NCBI GenBank assembly: GCA_023436145.1
Contig: JAEZKP010000035.1
Span: forward strand, 4,552 to 68,551
Direction of reading: 5' to 3'
Length of the DNA stretch: 64,000 nt
Source of the DNA: Fibrobacterota bacterium
GTDB taxonomy: Bacteria; Fibrobacterota; Chitinivibrionia; Chitinivibrionales; Chitinispirillaceae
Shown: positions 9,369 to 18,854 of the stretch, piece by piece
How the letters are laid out: each line of letters opens with the position of its first letter
Position numbering within the stretch: position 1 is the stretch's first letter
Program-made: the position numbers and the translations under genes
The notes under the pieces: model-generated
Seen by the model: only the letters and a program-made list of their open reading frames with translations
Database searches by the model: none
Told to the model about the DNA's origin: nothing

Positions 9369-10418
9369 TTACTTCCCTCCAGGTACATTACCCATTATAG
9401 GAATAATAGCATTAACCAGTGCCTGTTGTAACAGCTGTAAGACTGTTAAGAGGACATCGGGTTTTGTACCTCTTACTCTGATATTTACAGGTATTCTGGT
9501 AACAATCCGGTCCTCCTTATTTTCAATGACTTCTCCTACCAGACCAGCAACCCCATCTTTCAATCGTTCCATTATATCTATATCATTATCCGGATCAAGA
9601 AATTTTATATTCTGGTAAATCGTTTCGACAAAACCTCTGACAGATCCCTGCTCAGCGTTTAAATTCATGTCAATAGTCAAAGTGCCACTTTCCGGGGTGA
9701 TTCCGGCTGCTTCTTTCAGGAAATCATTCATCTTTACAAGTTCGATTCCGGTTATATTGCATATCAAATTAAAATTGAGATTTTCAGCTACAGGAGCGAG
9801 TTTCAATTTCAGAGACAGTTTTCCGCTTTCCAGAACAATTGCGGTAAAATTGGCAGACGCAAAGAGATTATCTGAAAGTTTCAGGGTATTGGTCAGATTC
9901 CGGATTTCACCATTAATTTCGGTAATATCAATTTCCAGTGGTGCAGGTTGTGTTTCGTCCCGCATTCTGAATTCTCCATCAGTAATTGTGATCAAATCCA
10001 CCTGAATCGGGAAAAAGTCTCTAAAACTCCGGGATATAGGGGGTCCTTCAGGCGGTTCTTTTTCTTCAGGTTTGGATTTGTTAATTATACGGATTTCGGG
10101 TTTTCTGATATTTATATTCCCCGATATAACTCCTGAGAACAACGCGCCCCAATCCAGGTTAAAACCAGTAGCTCTGATATTCAATGCAGGTATTTCTGTG
10201 GCATCACCGGCGAAACTCAGTTTAATATCCCCTATCGAATAGAGTCCCGCAAAAGGATTGATACCAACCTTTCCGACACTTCCGGACACCTTCTCTGTTT
10301 TATCTATTTTATTATTTATATAACTGCGGATACCAGATTCCAAAGAGAACCACGAAACAACGAGTGCAGCTATCACCAGTAAAAAAATTACCAGAAATGT
10401 TCTCTTTTTACTTTTCAT
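9369..10418 (-). CDS. DUF748/AsmA-like envelope protein
   Basis: A 349-residue protein with an N-terminal membrane anchor at about 7-27 and a long beta-rich region facing the periplasm. The pattern of repeated strands such as INPFAGLYSIGDIKLSF and FPIQVDLITITDGEFRM matches the DUF748 branch of the AsmA-like repeat proteins. Large relatives of this group help move lipids between the membranes of Gram-negative cells; a role in envelope maintenance is inferred from that. A proline- and glutamate-rich linker lies near residues 115-128. The ribosome binding site is weak. Confidence 0.8.
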   Translation of the reverse strand: MKSKKRTFLVIFLLVIAALVVSWFSLESGIRSYINNKIDKTEKVSGSVGKVGINPFAGLYSIGDIKLSFAGDATEIPALNIRATGFNLDWGALFSGVISGNINIRKPEIRIINKSKPEEKEPPEGPPISRSFRDFFPIQVDLITITDGEFRMRDETQPAPLEIDITEINGEIRNLTNTLKLSDNLFASANFTAIVLESGKLSLKLKLAPVAENLNFNLICNITGIELVKMNDFLKEAAGITPESGTLTIDMNLNAEQGSVRGFVETIYQNIKFLDPDNDIDIMERLKDGVAGLVGEVIENKEDRIVTRIPVNIRVRGTKPDVLLTVLQLLQQALVNAIIPIMGNVPGGK

Positions 10419-10773
10419 TTTAGGCTCTCTGGATCAGTTTTTTGCAGAAAGTTTATACAGGGCATCAAATTGGAATGAAATTATTGATCATCGAAAAGTT
10501 CTATAACAATGGAAACACCCGTTTGATAAAGACTGCATCAAAACTAATGCCATCTTTTTTATAATCATCAACAGTAAAATTCGAGGTTTTAATTCCTGAA
10601 ATGAATTTTCGAGTAGCACGATGTATTAAAGATGATTGGATAACTCTTAAAGCAGGGGTTTAGCGATTTCCAGAATCGATTCAAAATAAGTGAATACCTG
10701 AAAAGCTTGTAAGTAGTAGAAACAGGCCACCGCTGTAATGGTTGTGGCTTGTCTCATATTAGATTCTTCAAAT
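10419..10773. other. Gene-free stretch between DUF748 and DUF502 genes
   Basis: About 355 AT-rich bases with no reading frame, hairpin with U-run, or RNA gene that I can support. It presumably carries the promoter of the DUF748 gene. Confidence 0.4.
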
Positions 10774-11412
10774 TTACATCTCGATATCAGGTGAGCTGTT
10801 TTTCACCATTCCACCAGTCAATATCATCTTAATGGCATCCTCAACTGGTATATCCAGTTTTCTTATCTTGTCTTCCGGGATTACTGCCAGAAAACCACTG
10901 GTGGGATTGGGAGTAGTTGGAATAAACACAGTATAGGATTTTAAATGCCCCATTTTTTTAAAAGCTTCCCCCACCTCTCCGGTATTAAAAGCTACAGCCC
11001 AGATACCCGGAGAAGGGTACTGAACCAATACCGGCTCAGTAAAGAATTGGCGGTTTCCGGAACGGAAGATCTCTGCGACCTGTTTTGTAGCATTGTATAT
11101 TCTGTTAAGGCCAGGCAACTTTTCGAAAAAGCTATCTATCATTGTCAGAATTTTTGAACCGATCACAGTTCTTACAAATATCCCAAAAAACATAATTGCA
11201 AAAAATACGATCGCCACAGAGATACACTCGATGGTAATACGCAGAACACCGATATCACTTATGAAACCCGGCAGAAGCTTAAGTACCCGGTCTGTAAACC
11301 CGCTTACAAATGACATCAGAAGAAACACCACATAACCGGTGACTATCAATGGTAAAAGAGCCAGAAGTCCCTGAATAAAGTGAGTGATATTTTTTTTGAG
11401 AAAGCGATTCAT
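10774..11412 (-). CDS. DUF502 family membrane protein
   Basis: A 212-residue protein with two transmembrane helices in the first half (about 12-35 and 53-80) and a soluble C-terminal domain. The segment FIQGLLALLPLIVTGYVV, the F-F-E-K-L-P-G-L-N-R-I-Y-N-A-T-K-Q loop and the FIPTTPNPTSGFLAVIP stretch are hallmarks of the DUF502 family. Members are widespread in Gram-negative bacteria and plants (COV-like), and their molecular function is unsettled. A GAGGA ribosome site lies upstream. It follows the exchanger gene in the same direction by 85 bases. Confidence 0.9.
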   Translation of the reverse strand: MNRFLKKNITHFIQGLLALLPLIVTGYVVFLLMSFVSGFTDRVLKLLPGFISDIGVLRITIECISVAIVFFAIMFFGIFVRTVIGSKILTMIDSFFEKLPGLNRIYNATKQVAEIFRSGNRQFFTEPVLVQYPSPGIWAVAFNTGEVGEAFKKMGHLKSYTVFIPTTPNPTSGFLAVIPEDKIRKLDIPVEDAIKMILTGGMVKNSSPDIEM

Positions 11413-11497
11413 TGTCCTCAGCTATCCTTTAGGTTAGTTAATTGCAAAATTCTCAATTATCTGTTTCCGGCTCAATTACCAGAAACTGTAAAAGTGT

Positions 11498-12442
11498 TCA
11501 GGGCCACAGATAGTACATGTATCCTCCGTAAACTAGGATAAGCAGCAGGCCTTCTATTCTGTTAAGTACGAATCCGGTTCTCATGAAGGGCATCAGAAGG
11601 ACTGTCGTTCCCAGCATGAAATAAAGGCTTATCTGACTGACTCCGGCTGCGCTAAGTGGACTTATCAGACTACTGGTTCCCAAGATTGCCAGGATATTGA
11701 AAATATTGGAACCGATAATATTGCCGATGGCAATGTCTTCCTCTTTTTTTAAGGCTGCGATAACCGATGTAGCCAGTTCAGGCAAACTGGTTCCTACAGC
11801 AACGATGGTAAGTCCGATAACCGCTTCACTCACTCCAATGATTCTGGCCAGTTCAACTGCTCCATTAACAAAAAAGCGGGAACCCACAATCAGAAGCCCC
11901 AATCCACTGATCACAAAGATAATATCCAGAACAGCACTCACCTTTTTTTCCGGTATTATCTGTTCCACCGGAAAATCCACCTTTGTTTCTCCTGCTCTCC
12001 GTGCAGAGATAATTGTAAACACGATATAGGCAATTATTCCGATAAAAAGAACTAAGCCTTCAATCCTGCTTACCGAATGATCATAAAGAACAGCCAGCAG
12101 CAACACCGATGCGGCCAGCATGACCGGAGTATCCACCCTGAGCACATTCAAATGCACCTTCATGGGTCGGACAATAGCTGATATTCCCAAAATTACTGCT
12201 ATATTAAAGATATTGGAACCCACCACATTACCTACAGCAATATCACCCAGTCCATCCAAACCGGCTTTAATGCTGACCACCAGCTCAGGTGCACTGGTAC
12301 CTAATGCCACAATTGTCAATCCGGCAACCAGTGCCGATACGCCGCATCGCAAAGCCAGATTTGCACTTCCTTTGACCAGCAATTCAGCTCCGAAATATAG
12401 AAAAACCATCCCCACTACCAAAAAGATAATCATCATAAGCAT
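11498..12442 (-). CDS. Sodium/calcium exchanger family protein (YrbG-like)
   Basis: A 314-residue inner-membrane antiporter of the CaCA superfamily with about ten helices. The two alpha repeats are clear. The first has GLTIVALGTSAPELV and GNVVGSNIFNI near residues 40-82. The second has GLTIVAVGTSLPELA and GNIIGSNIFNIL near residues 212-255. The Glu in each GTSxPEL motif and the Asn of GSNIFN are the ion-coordinating residues in the family. It likely exports Ca2+ in exchange for Na+ or H+. GGAG lies 6 bases before the ATG. Confidence 0.93.
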   Translation of the reverse strand: MLMMIIFLVVGMVFLYFGAELLVKGSANLALRCGVSALVAGLTIVALGTSAPELVVSIKAGLDGLGDIAVGNVVGSNIFNIAVILGISAIVRPMKVHLNVLRVDTPVMLAASVLLLAVLYDHSVSRIEGLVLFIGIIAYIVFTIISARRAGETKVDFPVEQIIPEKKVSAVLDIIFVISGLGLLIVGSRFFVNGAVELARIIGVSEAVIGLTIVAVGTSLPELATSVIAALKKEEDIAIGNIIGSNIFNILAILGTSSLISPLSAAGVSQISLYFMLGTTVLLMPFMRTGFVLNRIEGLLLILVYGGYMYYLWP

Positions 12443-12533
12443 AAATTCTCCTTTTTAATGGCAAAGCCAATATTGCCTTAATAATAACCGGCACGACTAA
12501 CTATCTGATACACCAGAACTAATTGAAAATAAA

Positions 12534-13460
12534 TCACAAAAAACACTCAAACCTGTAAATATTACAAGAAAAACCATTTTTATTGCTGTTTTTCTTTACA
12601 TAAGCAACCAGTTCGTTTTCAGTACCTGTTTCTTCAAGGTCAATAATGACCCAGAAAATTAACCCGCTATTCTGACTTCTGTCTATGGTTAGCACTTCGG
12701 TCAGGATTTTTCTGGTAAAAGAATCCAGATATTCGTTACCACTGATCATGATCGCCAAAGGCATCTGCAGTTGAAGAACTTCATTCCGGAGAAGATTAAA
12801 AAATTCGCTGCCGATTTTATCAGACAAATCACTGCTGCCGGAACAATCAACTATTTTTTTCAACAAGCCTGCATTGTTTATCAGACGACTCCGTTTAATG
12901 CACCTGTAGACGAGTAATCCGGTAAGACCAGAAATACACCAGCTTATAAGGAATCCTTTGCTTTGCAATATTTCTACAGCTTGATTAAAAAAAGAATCTT
13001 CTTTTATATTTCCACCGGAAAAAACTAAAAGAGTTACACACAGAATAAAACAAACCAATAGTATTAAAGCCGGCCAGACCAGATCAGGCCACCTGGCTTG
13101 ATTAATGATTCCTGCTTTCTTAGCAGCATTAACAATATTGAAAGGTTTGAGAAATTTAAAGATTTCCGGTTTATTATCCAGGAATTGTCGTCCGTGAAAA
13201 GACAACAGATTCCAGTTAACATCTGTATTATTTAATGCGTTTTCAACCGCTATTTCCAGATCATCGCTTTTATCGGACTGGCTGATAACCATCACATCAT
13301 GCTGTAGATAGTCAACTACCTTACTTTTCTGATAAGATTGTATCCTACGGGATATTTCAGTTTTTAATGTAGTTTTGGTTCCGTTCTGATTCAGTTGTAT
13401 ATCATTAAAACCTGATTTCGTATCAATGTCTTTTCTGGAAATGTCTTTATCTTTATTCAT
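12534..13460 (-). CDS. Hypothetical protein with two central membrane helices
   Basis: A 308-residue protein of unrecognised family. A charged N-terminal region of about 120 residues is followed by a hydrophobic helix at about 126-148 and a second at about 170-188. A C-terminal soluble domain of about 115 residues follows, with a strand pattern (MPLAIMISGNEYL, LIFWVIIDLEE). The layout, with two soluble domains flanking a helical hairpin, suggests a membrane-anchored sensor or scaffold, but no catalytic motif is visible. An AGGAG site sits upstream of the ATG. It lies just upstream of the exchanger gene in the same direction. Confidence 0.75.
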   Translation of the reverse strand: MNKDKDISRKDIDTKSGFNDIQLNQNGTKTTLKTEISRRIQSYQKSKVVDYLQHDVMVISQSDKSDDLEIAVENALNNTDVNWNLLSFHGRQFLDNKPEIFKFLKPFNIVNAAKKAGIINQARWPDLVWPALILLVCFILCVTLLVFSGGNIKEDSFFNQAVEILQSKGFLISWCISGLTGLLVYRCIKRSRLINNAGLLKKIVDCSGSSDLSDKIGSEFFNLLRNEVLQLQMPLAIMISGNEYLDSFTRKILTEVLTIDRSQNSGLIFWVIIDLEETGTENELVAYVKKNSNKNGFSCNIYRFECFL

Positions 13461-13592
13461 TATTCAGCTCCTGTATTTTGGCTATATTAAACTATCACAA
13501 GATAGATTCAATCCACCCATGAGACCATAAATGTACTTTGAACTATACCTTACATAGTTTTAATGTACAGTACAAAGAAAAAGGAGCTGTTA

Positions 13593-13964
13593 CTAAATTC
13601 TGAGGGGAAAAATAGGTAAACGGGCTGCCACCTCTGTCTGTCGAAAATCGGATTTGGGGAAATGTGGCAGAAAAGTCAGATTCAGCAGATTTGTAAGCGA
13701 ACGAATACAGAACACAGGTTTTCGTATGGTTCTATAACGATTTACCTGTTTGGAGGGTGCCAGGAAATCAGAATCCCTAAATGAGAGTTTCTCCAGAATA
13801 GCATTGCTACTGTGAGAATCATGCTTTGAAGAGTAAATAAGACATTCAGAACCATCACCATCACTTTTCACCTTGAAATCATCAGAAGGTGAATTTAATG
13901 ATCCGAACAAACCGAAATAAGCCAGTAGTATCAGATATATAAGAAAAAATGGCCCTGATTTCAT
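13593..13964 (-). CDS. Small exported or membrane-anchored hypothetical protein
   Basis: A 123-residue frame that begins with a hydrophobic segment (GPFFLIYLILLAYFGLFG), consistent with a signal anchor. A polar and basic remainder follows, with no known motif. No Shine-Dalgarno is evident, and the gene is flanked by spacers of 130 and 220 bases. It could be a true small gene or a chance frame; direction and the N-terminal hydrophobic stretch favour a gene only weakly. Confidence 0.35.
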   Translation of the reverse strand: MKSGPFFLIYLILLAYFGLFGSLNSPSDDFKVKSDGDGSECLIYSSKHDSHSSNAILEKLSFRDSDFLAPSKQVNRYRTIRKPVFCIRSLTNLLNLTFLPHFPKSDFRQTEVAARLPIFPLRI

Positions 13965-14184
13965 ATCAAATTTCTGTAACAGGTGAGTTCCTAATACGCA
14001 CAGCAGAATATATATATTGTGTAACCTGTTTTTACTACTACTCTAAAGGGTTAATCTGGTCTGGAGCTGTTCTCCCAATGAGTTGTCCTGGGGCAGATTA
14101 ATCAGATATATTTTTCCAGAAGAACTTTTACACTAAATTCTACATCGAAAACCATAATAACCGGTGTTACCAGGTTAGTAACAA

Positions 14185-14841
14185 GTGAGTAAAAATATGA
14201 CAGGTCCAAAACCCACAGAAATTCATCCTATGAAAGGATTTGACCAGGTCTGTTATTTAAAGAATGTAATAAAGAATCCAAACATTATTGTTGGTGATTA
14301 CACCTATTATGATGACCCGGTTGATTCTGAAGGATTCGAACGTAATGTGCTCTATCATTATCCGTTTATGAATGACAAACTGATAATCGGCAAATTCTGC
14401 GCAATTGCGCGTGATACTAAATTCATTATGAATGGAGCAAACCACAAAATCAATGCGTTCACCACGTATCCCTTTTCAATTTTTGGCAATGGATGGGAGA
14501 GAGTCACCCCAAAGTTTGAAGATCTTCCCTATAAAGGAGACACAGTTGTGGAAAACGATGTCTGGCTTGGGTATGACTCTCTTATAATGCCGGGGGTTAA
14601 AATTTCCAACGGTGCGATTGTTGCATCACGATCTGTTGTCGTTTGTGATGTTGAACCTTATACAATAGTTGGTGGGAACCCGGCGAAACCGATCCGAAAA
14701 CGATTTACAGAAGAAACTATCGACCTTTTGCAGAAGATCAAATGGTGGGACTGGCCTGTAGAAAAAATCACCAGACACCTGGAAATTCTTACATCCAATG
14801 ATGAACCCAGGCTGGTTGAAGCAATAAAGGCCACAGATTAA
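14185..14841 (+). CDS. Vat-like xenobiotic O-acetyltransferase
   Basis: A left-handed beta-helix (hexapeptide) acetyltransferase of 214-218 residues. The segments NIIVGDYTYYDDP, DKLIIGKFCAIA and FIMNGANH are shared with the Vat streptogramin A / CatB group. His87 in NGANH corresponds to the catalytic base. The C-terminal VVGGNPAK-type turn (here IVGGNPAKPI) is the acetyl-CoA region. Known members acetylate streptogramin A or chloramphenicol, but many chromosomal relatives have unknown substrates, so resistance is only a possibility. The frame opens at a GTG; the ATG four codons on (14197) fits the family start better. Confidence 0.85.
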   Translation: MSKNMTGPKPTEIHPMKGFDQVCYLKNVIKNPNIIVGDYTYYDDPVDSEGFERNVLYHYPFMNDKLIIGKFCAIARDTKFIMNGANHKINAFTTYPFSIFGNGWERVTPKFEDLPYKGDTVVENDVWLGYDSLIMPGVKISNGAIVASRSVVVCDVEPYTIVGGNPAKPIRKRFTEETIDLLQKIKWWDWPVEKITRHLEILTSNDEPRLVEAIKATD

Positions 14842-14878
14842 GTATTGATTTAAATAAAACTATAGAGGCAGTACTGAT

Positions 14879-15238
14879 ATGGATAAAAAAGAACTGAAAA
14901 GATTTTACAAAGAGAACCCTAAACCAATGGGTATTTTTCAAATCAAAAACCTGTCAAACGGGAAAATATTTGTCGGAAGCGGAATGGATGTAAACGGTAA
15001 AATTAACAGTTGTAAATTCCAGCTTGAAAATGGTTCCTTTGTCAATAAAGAGCTCCAACAGGATTTCAAAACTGCAGGTGAAAATAATTTCACATTCGAA
15101 GTTATTGATACACTGAAGCCAGGTGACGACCCGGCTCAGGATTGTGCACAAGAACTTGAAACTCTGTTAAACATGTGGATTGAAAAACTACATCCATTCG
15201 ATGAAAGAGGTTATAACCGGAAAACTTCAAAACACTAA
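14879..15238 (+). CDS. GIY-YIG nuclease-like small protein
   Basis: A 119-residue protein. The N-terminal half reads GIFQIKNLSNGKIFVGSG, the variant GIY-YIG signature in which I-F/Y-Q-I-K-N replaces the first motif and V-G-S the second. A KFQLENG...NKELQQDF stretch follows, as in small stand-alone GIY-YIG proteins. An Asn-Phe-Thr-Phe-Glu strand and an E-x-x-L helix near residues 92-103 supply the usual acidic residue region. Whether it cuts DNA is unknown. An AGAGGCAG site lies upstream. It follows the Vat-like gene by 37 bases and converges with the yitT-type gene, 3 bases away. Confidence 0.75.
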   Translation: MDKKELKRFYKENPKPMGIFQIKNLSNGKIFVGSGMDVNGKINSCKFQLENGSFVNKELQQDFKTAGENNFTFEVIDTLKPGDDPAQDCAQELETLLNMWIEKLHPFDERGYNRKTSKH

Positions 15239-15241
15239 AAA

Positions 15242-16114
15242 TCACCAATGAGGCTGATTTCCCACATTTTCCCCAGTCACATCATGTGCATCCATAATTG
15301 CAATAAAAGCAGCAGGATCTCTTTTCATAACCAATGCTTTAAGAGAGGGCACATTTGACATGTTAACCACAGAATACAGGACGGATTTTTCGGCCCCCTG
15401 AAATCCACCCTTTCCATGTAATAAAGTAACCCGCCATTTGTCACCATTATTAATATCATCAAGAATTTCTTTCCATTTAGCCGAAATGATCATCACCACC
15501 CGCCTTTTAGCCAATCCATGAAAAATCAGATTGGTGACTCTGACACTTACAACAATATATATGATAGTAAATAAAACACTTTCCAAAGGAAACAACGCCA
15601 GCGATATGACCATTACTACCGAATTTATGATTATGCTACCTACTCCAACCGAAAATCCAAACAGTTTATTTAAGATAGCACTGATAATTTCCGAACCACC
15701 AGCACTTCCATAAGAACGCAGCATTATTGCGATTCCGGTACCGGAAATACTTCCCGCAAGCGCAGCCCCCAGAAATTTGTCCTCTATAGGAAGCTTTATT
15801 TCCGGCATTAAAAGCATTGCAGAATAGATCGTTATTCCCCATGCAGTATAGAGTATAAACCGCAATCCCACGAATTTAAAGGCGAACAGAAAAACCGGAA
15901 CATTTACGATCATATAAATTAATGAAAAAGGAATTGCCTGCCATTTATGATATATGATAAGTGATAATCCGGTAAGCCCACTGGAGAGAAATCCAAAAGG
16001 CACCAGTATGGCTTTCACAGCAAAAGCACACAGGGCACTGCCTGTGGCAAGCAAAAATGTATTATAAAGAAATTTTTTCATTTTTCGAAAATCCCTTGGG
16101 ACATGTGAACTCAA
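15242..16114 (-). CDS. YitT family membrane protein (DUF161 + DUF2179)
   Basis: A 290-residue protein with five to six transmembrane helices in residues 12-205 (DUF161, including GSAGGSEIISAILNK) and a cytosolic C-terminal DUF2179 domain at about 210-285. The DUF2179 part contains V-T-L-L-H-G-K-G-G-F-Q-G, the typical glycine-rich loop. Function is unsettled; related proteins have been proposed as transporters. Met12 is an alternative start. It is transcribed alone towards the GIY-YIG gene. Confidence 0.9.
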   Translation of the reverse strand: MSSHVPRDFRKMKKFLYNTFLLATGSALCAFAVKAILVPFGFLSSGLTGLSLIIYHKWQAIPFSLIYMIVNVPVFLFAFKFVGLRFILYTAWGITIYSAMLLMPEIKLPIEDKFLGAALAGSISGTGIAIMLRSYGSAGGSEIISAILNKLFGFSVGVGSIIINSVVMVISLALFPLESVLFTIIYIVVSVRVTNLIFHGLAKRRVVMIISAKWKEILDDINNGDKWRVTLLHGKGGFQGAEKSVLYSVVNMSNVPSLKALVMKRDPAAFIAIMDAHDVTGENVGNQPHW

Positions 16115-16420
16115 CTTTTGCAGAAGTACTCTAAATGTTCAAGCCCCTATATGCGAGAACCATGCCAATCAAAAATCAGCTGAAATTGCATTAAAAAGTG
16201 ACATTGATCTGCTATCATCAAAGTTCTTTTACTTTCATTAATAACAAAATCAATATACGTTTAGGTCAGATCCTTAATTACCGGAACCTGTTTATGGAAA
16301 AACTTATCCAGCATATAGAGATTAGATTATACACCCGGGGCATAAAACATGTATGGAAAAAAATAATGCTGATATTTAATTTTCACTTAACCGCAAATAC
16401 GATAGTCAGGTATTTACAGT
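16115..16420. other. Gene-free stretch upstream of the YitT gene
   Basis: About 305 bases. A plus-strand frame at 16198-16491 runs into the 3' end of the RibD-C gene on the other strand and has no ribosome site; it is not called. Nothing else is supported here beyond the presumed yitT-type promoter. Confidence 0.35.
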
Positions 16421-16966
16421 CTAAAGTACTTCATACCGGCTCTGCACCAGACCGTTTTCGTACTGCCTGGTCAAAAGGTGCCGTAATCTGATGTCGCGAG
16501 CCAATGGCCCGAAAAGAGGTATTCCACTACCGATCAGTATCGGGATTCTGGTGATGATCAATTGGGAAATCAGTCCATCATTAAGAAAGCTCCTAATAGT
16601 AATCCCTCCATCCACATAAAGATGTCTGTACCCAAGTTGGGCCAGTTCTGCCACCAGAAGCACAGGTGCGGCAGACATCACTTTCACTTGCTTATTTATC
16701 TTTGGCGGAATGGTCAGCTGACGGTGACTGAGCACTATTACCGGCTTATTTTCATATGGCCATATATCCATGGAAAAGACCGACTCAAATGTGTTACGCC
16801 CCATTACTATCGCATCAACGGTGTCAATAAACTCCCGATAGCCATAATCTTCATCCGGGTCTTCAACAGGTAACCAGTCTATGCTGCCATCTTTTCTGGC
16901 GATGAACCCATCGACACTGGTTGCAATAAAAACAGAAGCTTTCATTGTTACACTGTCATTGCTCAT
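16421..16966 (-). CDS. RibD C-terminal domain dihydrofolate reductase family protein
   Basis: A protein of 181 residues with the dihydrofolate-reductase-like fold of the RibD C-terminal family. Recognisable segments are V-F-I-A-T-S-V-D-G-F-I-A-R at the N-terminus, A-I-V-M-G-R-N-T-F-E, PVIVLSHR, HLYVDGG and a C-terminal ITRIPILIGSGIPLF. It probably reduces a pterin- or pyrimidine-like substrate with NADPH, though stand-alone members rarely have proven substrates. The frame extends 12 bases upstream to a TTG; AAGGGA placed five bases before the ATG at 16966 decides the start. Confidence 0.9.
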   Translation of the reverse strand: MSNDSVTMKASVFIATSVDGFIARKDGSIDWLPVEDPDEDYGYREFIDTVDAIVMGRNTFESVFSMDIWPYENKPVIVLSHRQLTIPPKINKQVKVMSAAPVLLVAELAQLGYRHLYVDGGITIRSFLNDGLISQLIITRIPILIGSGIPLFGPLARDIRLRHLLTRQYENGLVQSRYEVL

Positions 16967-17019
16967 AAATCCCTTCAATCCACAGTACGCATTTCAGATT
17001 TTTTATTTAATAGTTATTC

Positions 17020-18837
17020 TCAACCGCTGATCTGTCTGTACTGATTTACATCTATCTGATATTCATTGATTCTTTTTGTCAACCATGCCCGATCGATTTC
17101 CAAAAGTTTTGATGCCATGGAGATATTTCCAGCGGTTCTGCCCAGAGCATCCTCTATACCTTTTTTCTCTGCTTTGGCCCTTATCTCCTTCAAAGTAAGT
17201 GTTTTGGACGGTGTGTTCTCAATCTTTGAATAATCGGTTTGAGACAAAAATAAAATGGATTCATCAACACGGTTCTGAGGTGAAAGCAGGATCGCTTTCT
17301 GAATCTTATTCTCCAGTTCCCGGACATTCCCCGGCCACTGATAGGAAAGAAGAGCTGCGTGAGCCTGAGGAGAAAGCTTTTTATGCTCCAGACCAAACTG
17401 CTGACAATACCGGTCGATAAAATACTCAGCAAGTACAATAATATCGTAATCACGGGAGCGTAAAGGTGGTATAGTAACAGACAGGACATTGAGTCTGAAA
17501 TAAAGATCCTGTCTGAATCTGGACTCCTTTACAAAAGTGGCCAGATCGCGGTTGGTGGCTGCAATAATTCTGACATCCACAGTAATCGGATCATGTCCTC
17601 CCAGACGCGTAATCTCGGATTCCTGCAGTACCCTGAGCAGCTTTACCTGCACATCCATGGGCATCTCACCAATTTCATCCAGAAATACCGTGCCACCATC
17701 AGTTACTTCAAACAGTCCTTCATTTCTTTTTACTGCGCCTGTAAAAGCACCCTTTTCATAGCCGAAAAGCTCGGATTCTATCAGGTTGGCCGGAATGGCT
17801 CCGCAGTTTATGGCCCTGAAAGGTTTATGGGCACGTGGTGATTGCTGGTGAATAAAACGGGCCATCAGCTCTTTTCCTGTTCCGGTTTCTCCAAAAATCA
17901 ATACCGGTGCATTAGTGGAAGCAAATGTGTCAGCCTGTTTTATTACATCTTTCATACTTTCACTCTGATAAATGAATCCTGGTACACCATCGTTTTTTAT
18001 TTTCTGAAGGCGGGCTATAGTGCGGGCCTGATTCTGCCGTTCTCTGGAGTTGAGCAGTATCTCTGAAAAAAGTGGTGCCAGTGCATCACAGAGCTCCCTG
18101 TCAGAATTATCAAACTGTTTTCTCCCCTTCATCCTGTCCAGGTACAGAAATCCCAGAATATCTTCTCCGCCAGTAAGCTGAGTGCATATTACTGAGGCAA
18201 CTGAATTAGTTTCCAGTGAGTCAACATTGCTCTCAAGATCTTGCCAGTCAATATCATGCATGAGAACCGCTTTTTTTTCTTTTCTGGCCCACTCTATTGC
18301 TTTTGTGGAAAACCGGTCAGCAGGTGCATTGGATGGAAAGGTGGCGATGGTGGTATGCTTCTGAGTTGCTTCATTCCAGACAACAAGCCTGGAGGCATCG
18401 CAGGATAAAAGCATTGCAACACTGGTGACCAGCTCTTCTGAAAGATCCTGATCCCGGTTTCTGATCAGAGAAACCAGTATATTTATCACATTAAAAAGGG
18501 GCTCCTTTCCAGAGGATAATGTATTCTTATCGGCTGCCTCCCTGTATTCAAAATTCAGCCCCCCGACAGTGATAATATCTTTATGAGACAACTTACAGCT
18601 GCCTTTAATTTTTTTATTATTAAGCAATAATCGTATACCAGGTGAAAGCGGCTGAGCGACATAAGCTCCTTCGGTAAAAAGCAGTTGTACGGCAAAAGTA
18701 TCAGCAGGACGGATATTCACTTGTATTGTGCATTCTGAACTGGAGCCGATAGTCACAACACGCTCCGATAACCGGTAATTTCTGGAATCCTCCCTGCAAA
18801 AAAGACTTATTCCCTTCAACGCAGACATGCTTTCCAT
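17020..18837 (-). CDS. FHA-GAF sigma-54-dependent transcriptional activator
   Basis: A 605-residue enhancer-binding protein. The N-terminal FHA-like domain (about 8-98) contains TIGSSSECTIQV, and would bind phosphothreonine. A GAF domain follows at about 110-265. The AAA+ domain spans about 288-520 with Walker A GETGTGKE at 316-323, the sigma-54 contact loop GAFTGA at 363-368 and Walker B GGTVFLDEIGEM at 381-392. A Fis-type helix-turn-helix is at about 555-595. It is the last gene of a four-gene unit, 17 bases after a Ser/Thr kinase gene. FHA plus adjacent kinase suggests that kinase phosphorylation controls the activator; this is inferred. Confidence 0.95.
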   Translation of the reverse strand: MESMSALKGISLFCREDSRNYRLSERVVTIGSSSECTIQVNIRPADTFAVQLLFTEGAYVAQPLSPGIRLLLNNKKIKGSCKLSHKDIITVGGLNFEYREAADKNTLSSGKEPLFNVINILVSLIRNRDQDLSEELVTSVAMLLSCDASRLVVWNEATQKHTTIATFPSNAPADRFSTKAIEWARKEKKAVLMHDIDWQDLESNVDSLETNSVASVICTQLTGGEDILGFLYLDRMKGRKQFDNSDRELCDALAPLFSEILLNSRERQNQARTIARLQKIKNDGVPGFIYQSESMKDVIKQADTFASTNAPVLIFGETGTGKELMARFIHQQSPRAHKPFRAINCGAIPANLIESELFGYEKGAFTGAVKRNEGLFEVTDGGTVFLDEIGEMPMDVQVKLLRVLQESEITRLGGHDPITVDVRIIAATNRDLATFVKESRFRQDLYFRLNVLSVTIPPLRSRDYDIIVLAEYFIDRYCQQFGLEHKKLSPQAHAALLSYQWPGNVRELENKIQKAILLSPQNRVDESILFLSQTDYSKIENTPSKTLTLKEIRAKAEKKGIEDALGRTAGNISMASKLLEIDRAWLTKRINEYQIDVNQYRQISG

Positions 18838-18854
18838 TAATGCGACCTTTCCTT

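Noticed and set aside
16198..16491. 97-codon plus-strand frame
   Set aside because: Extends into the RibD-C gene on the other strand and has no ribosome site.
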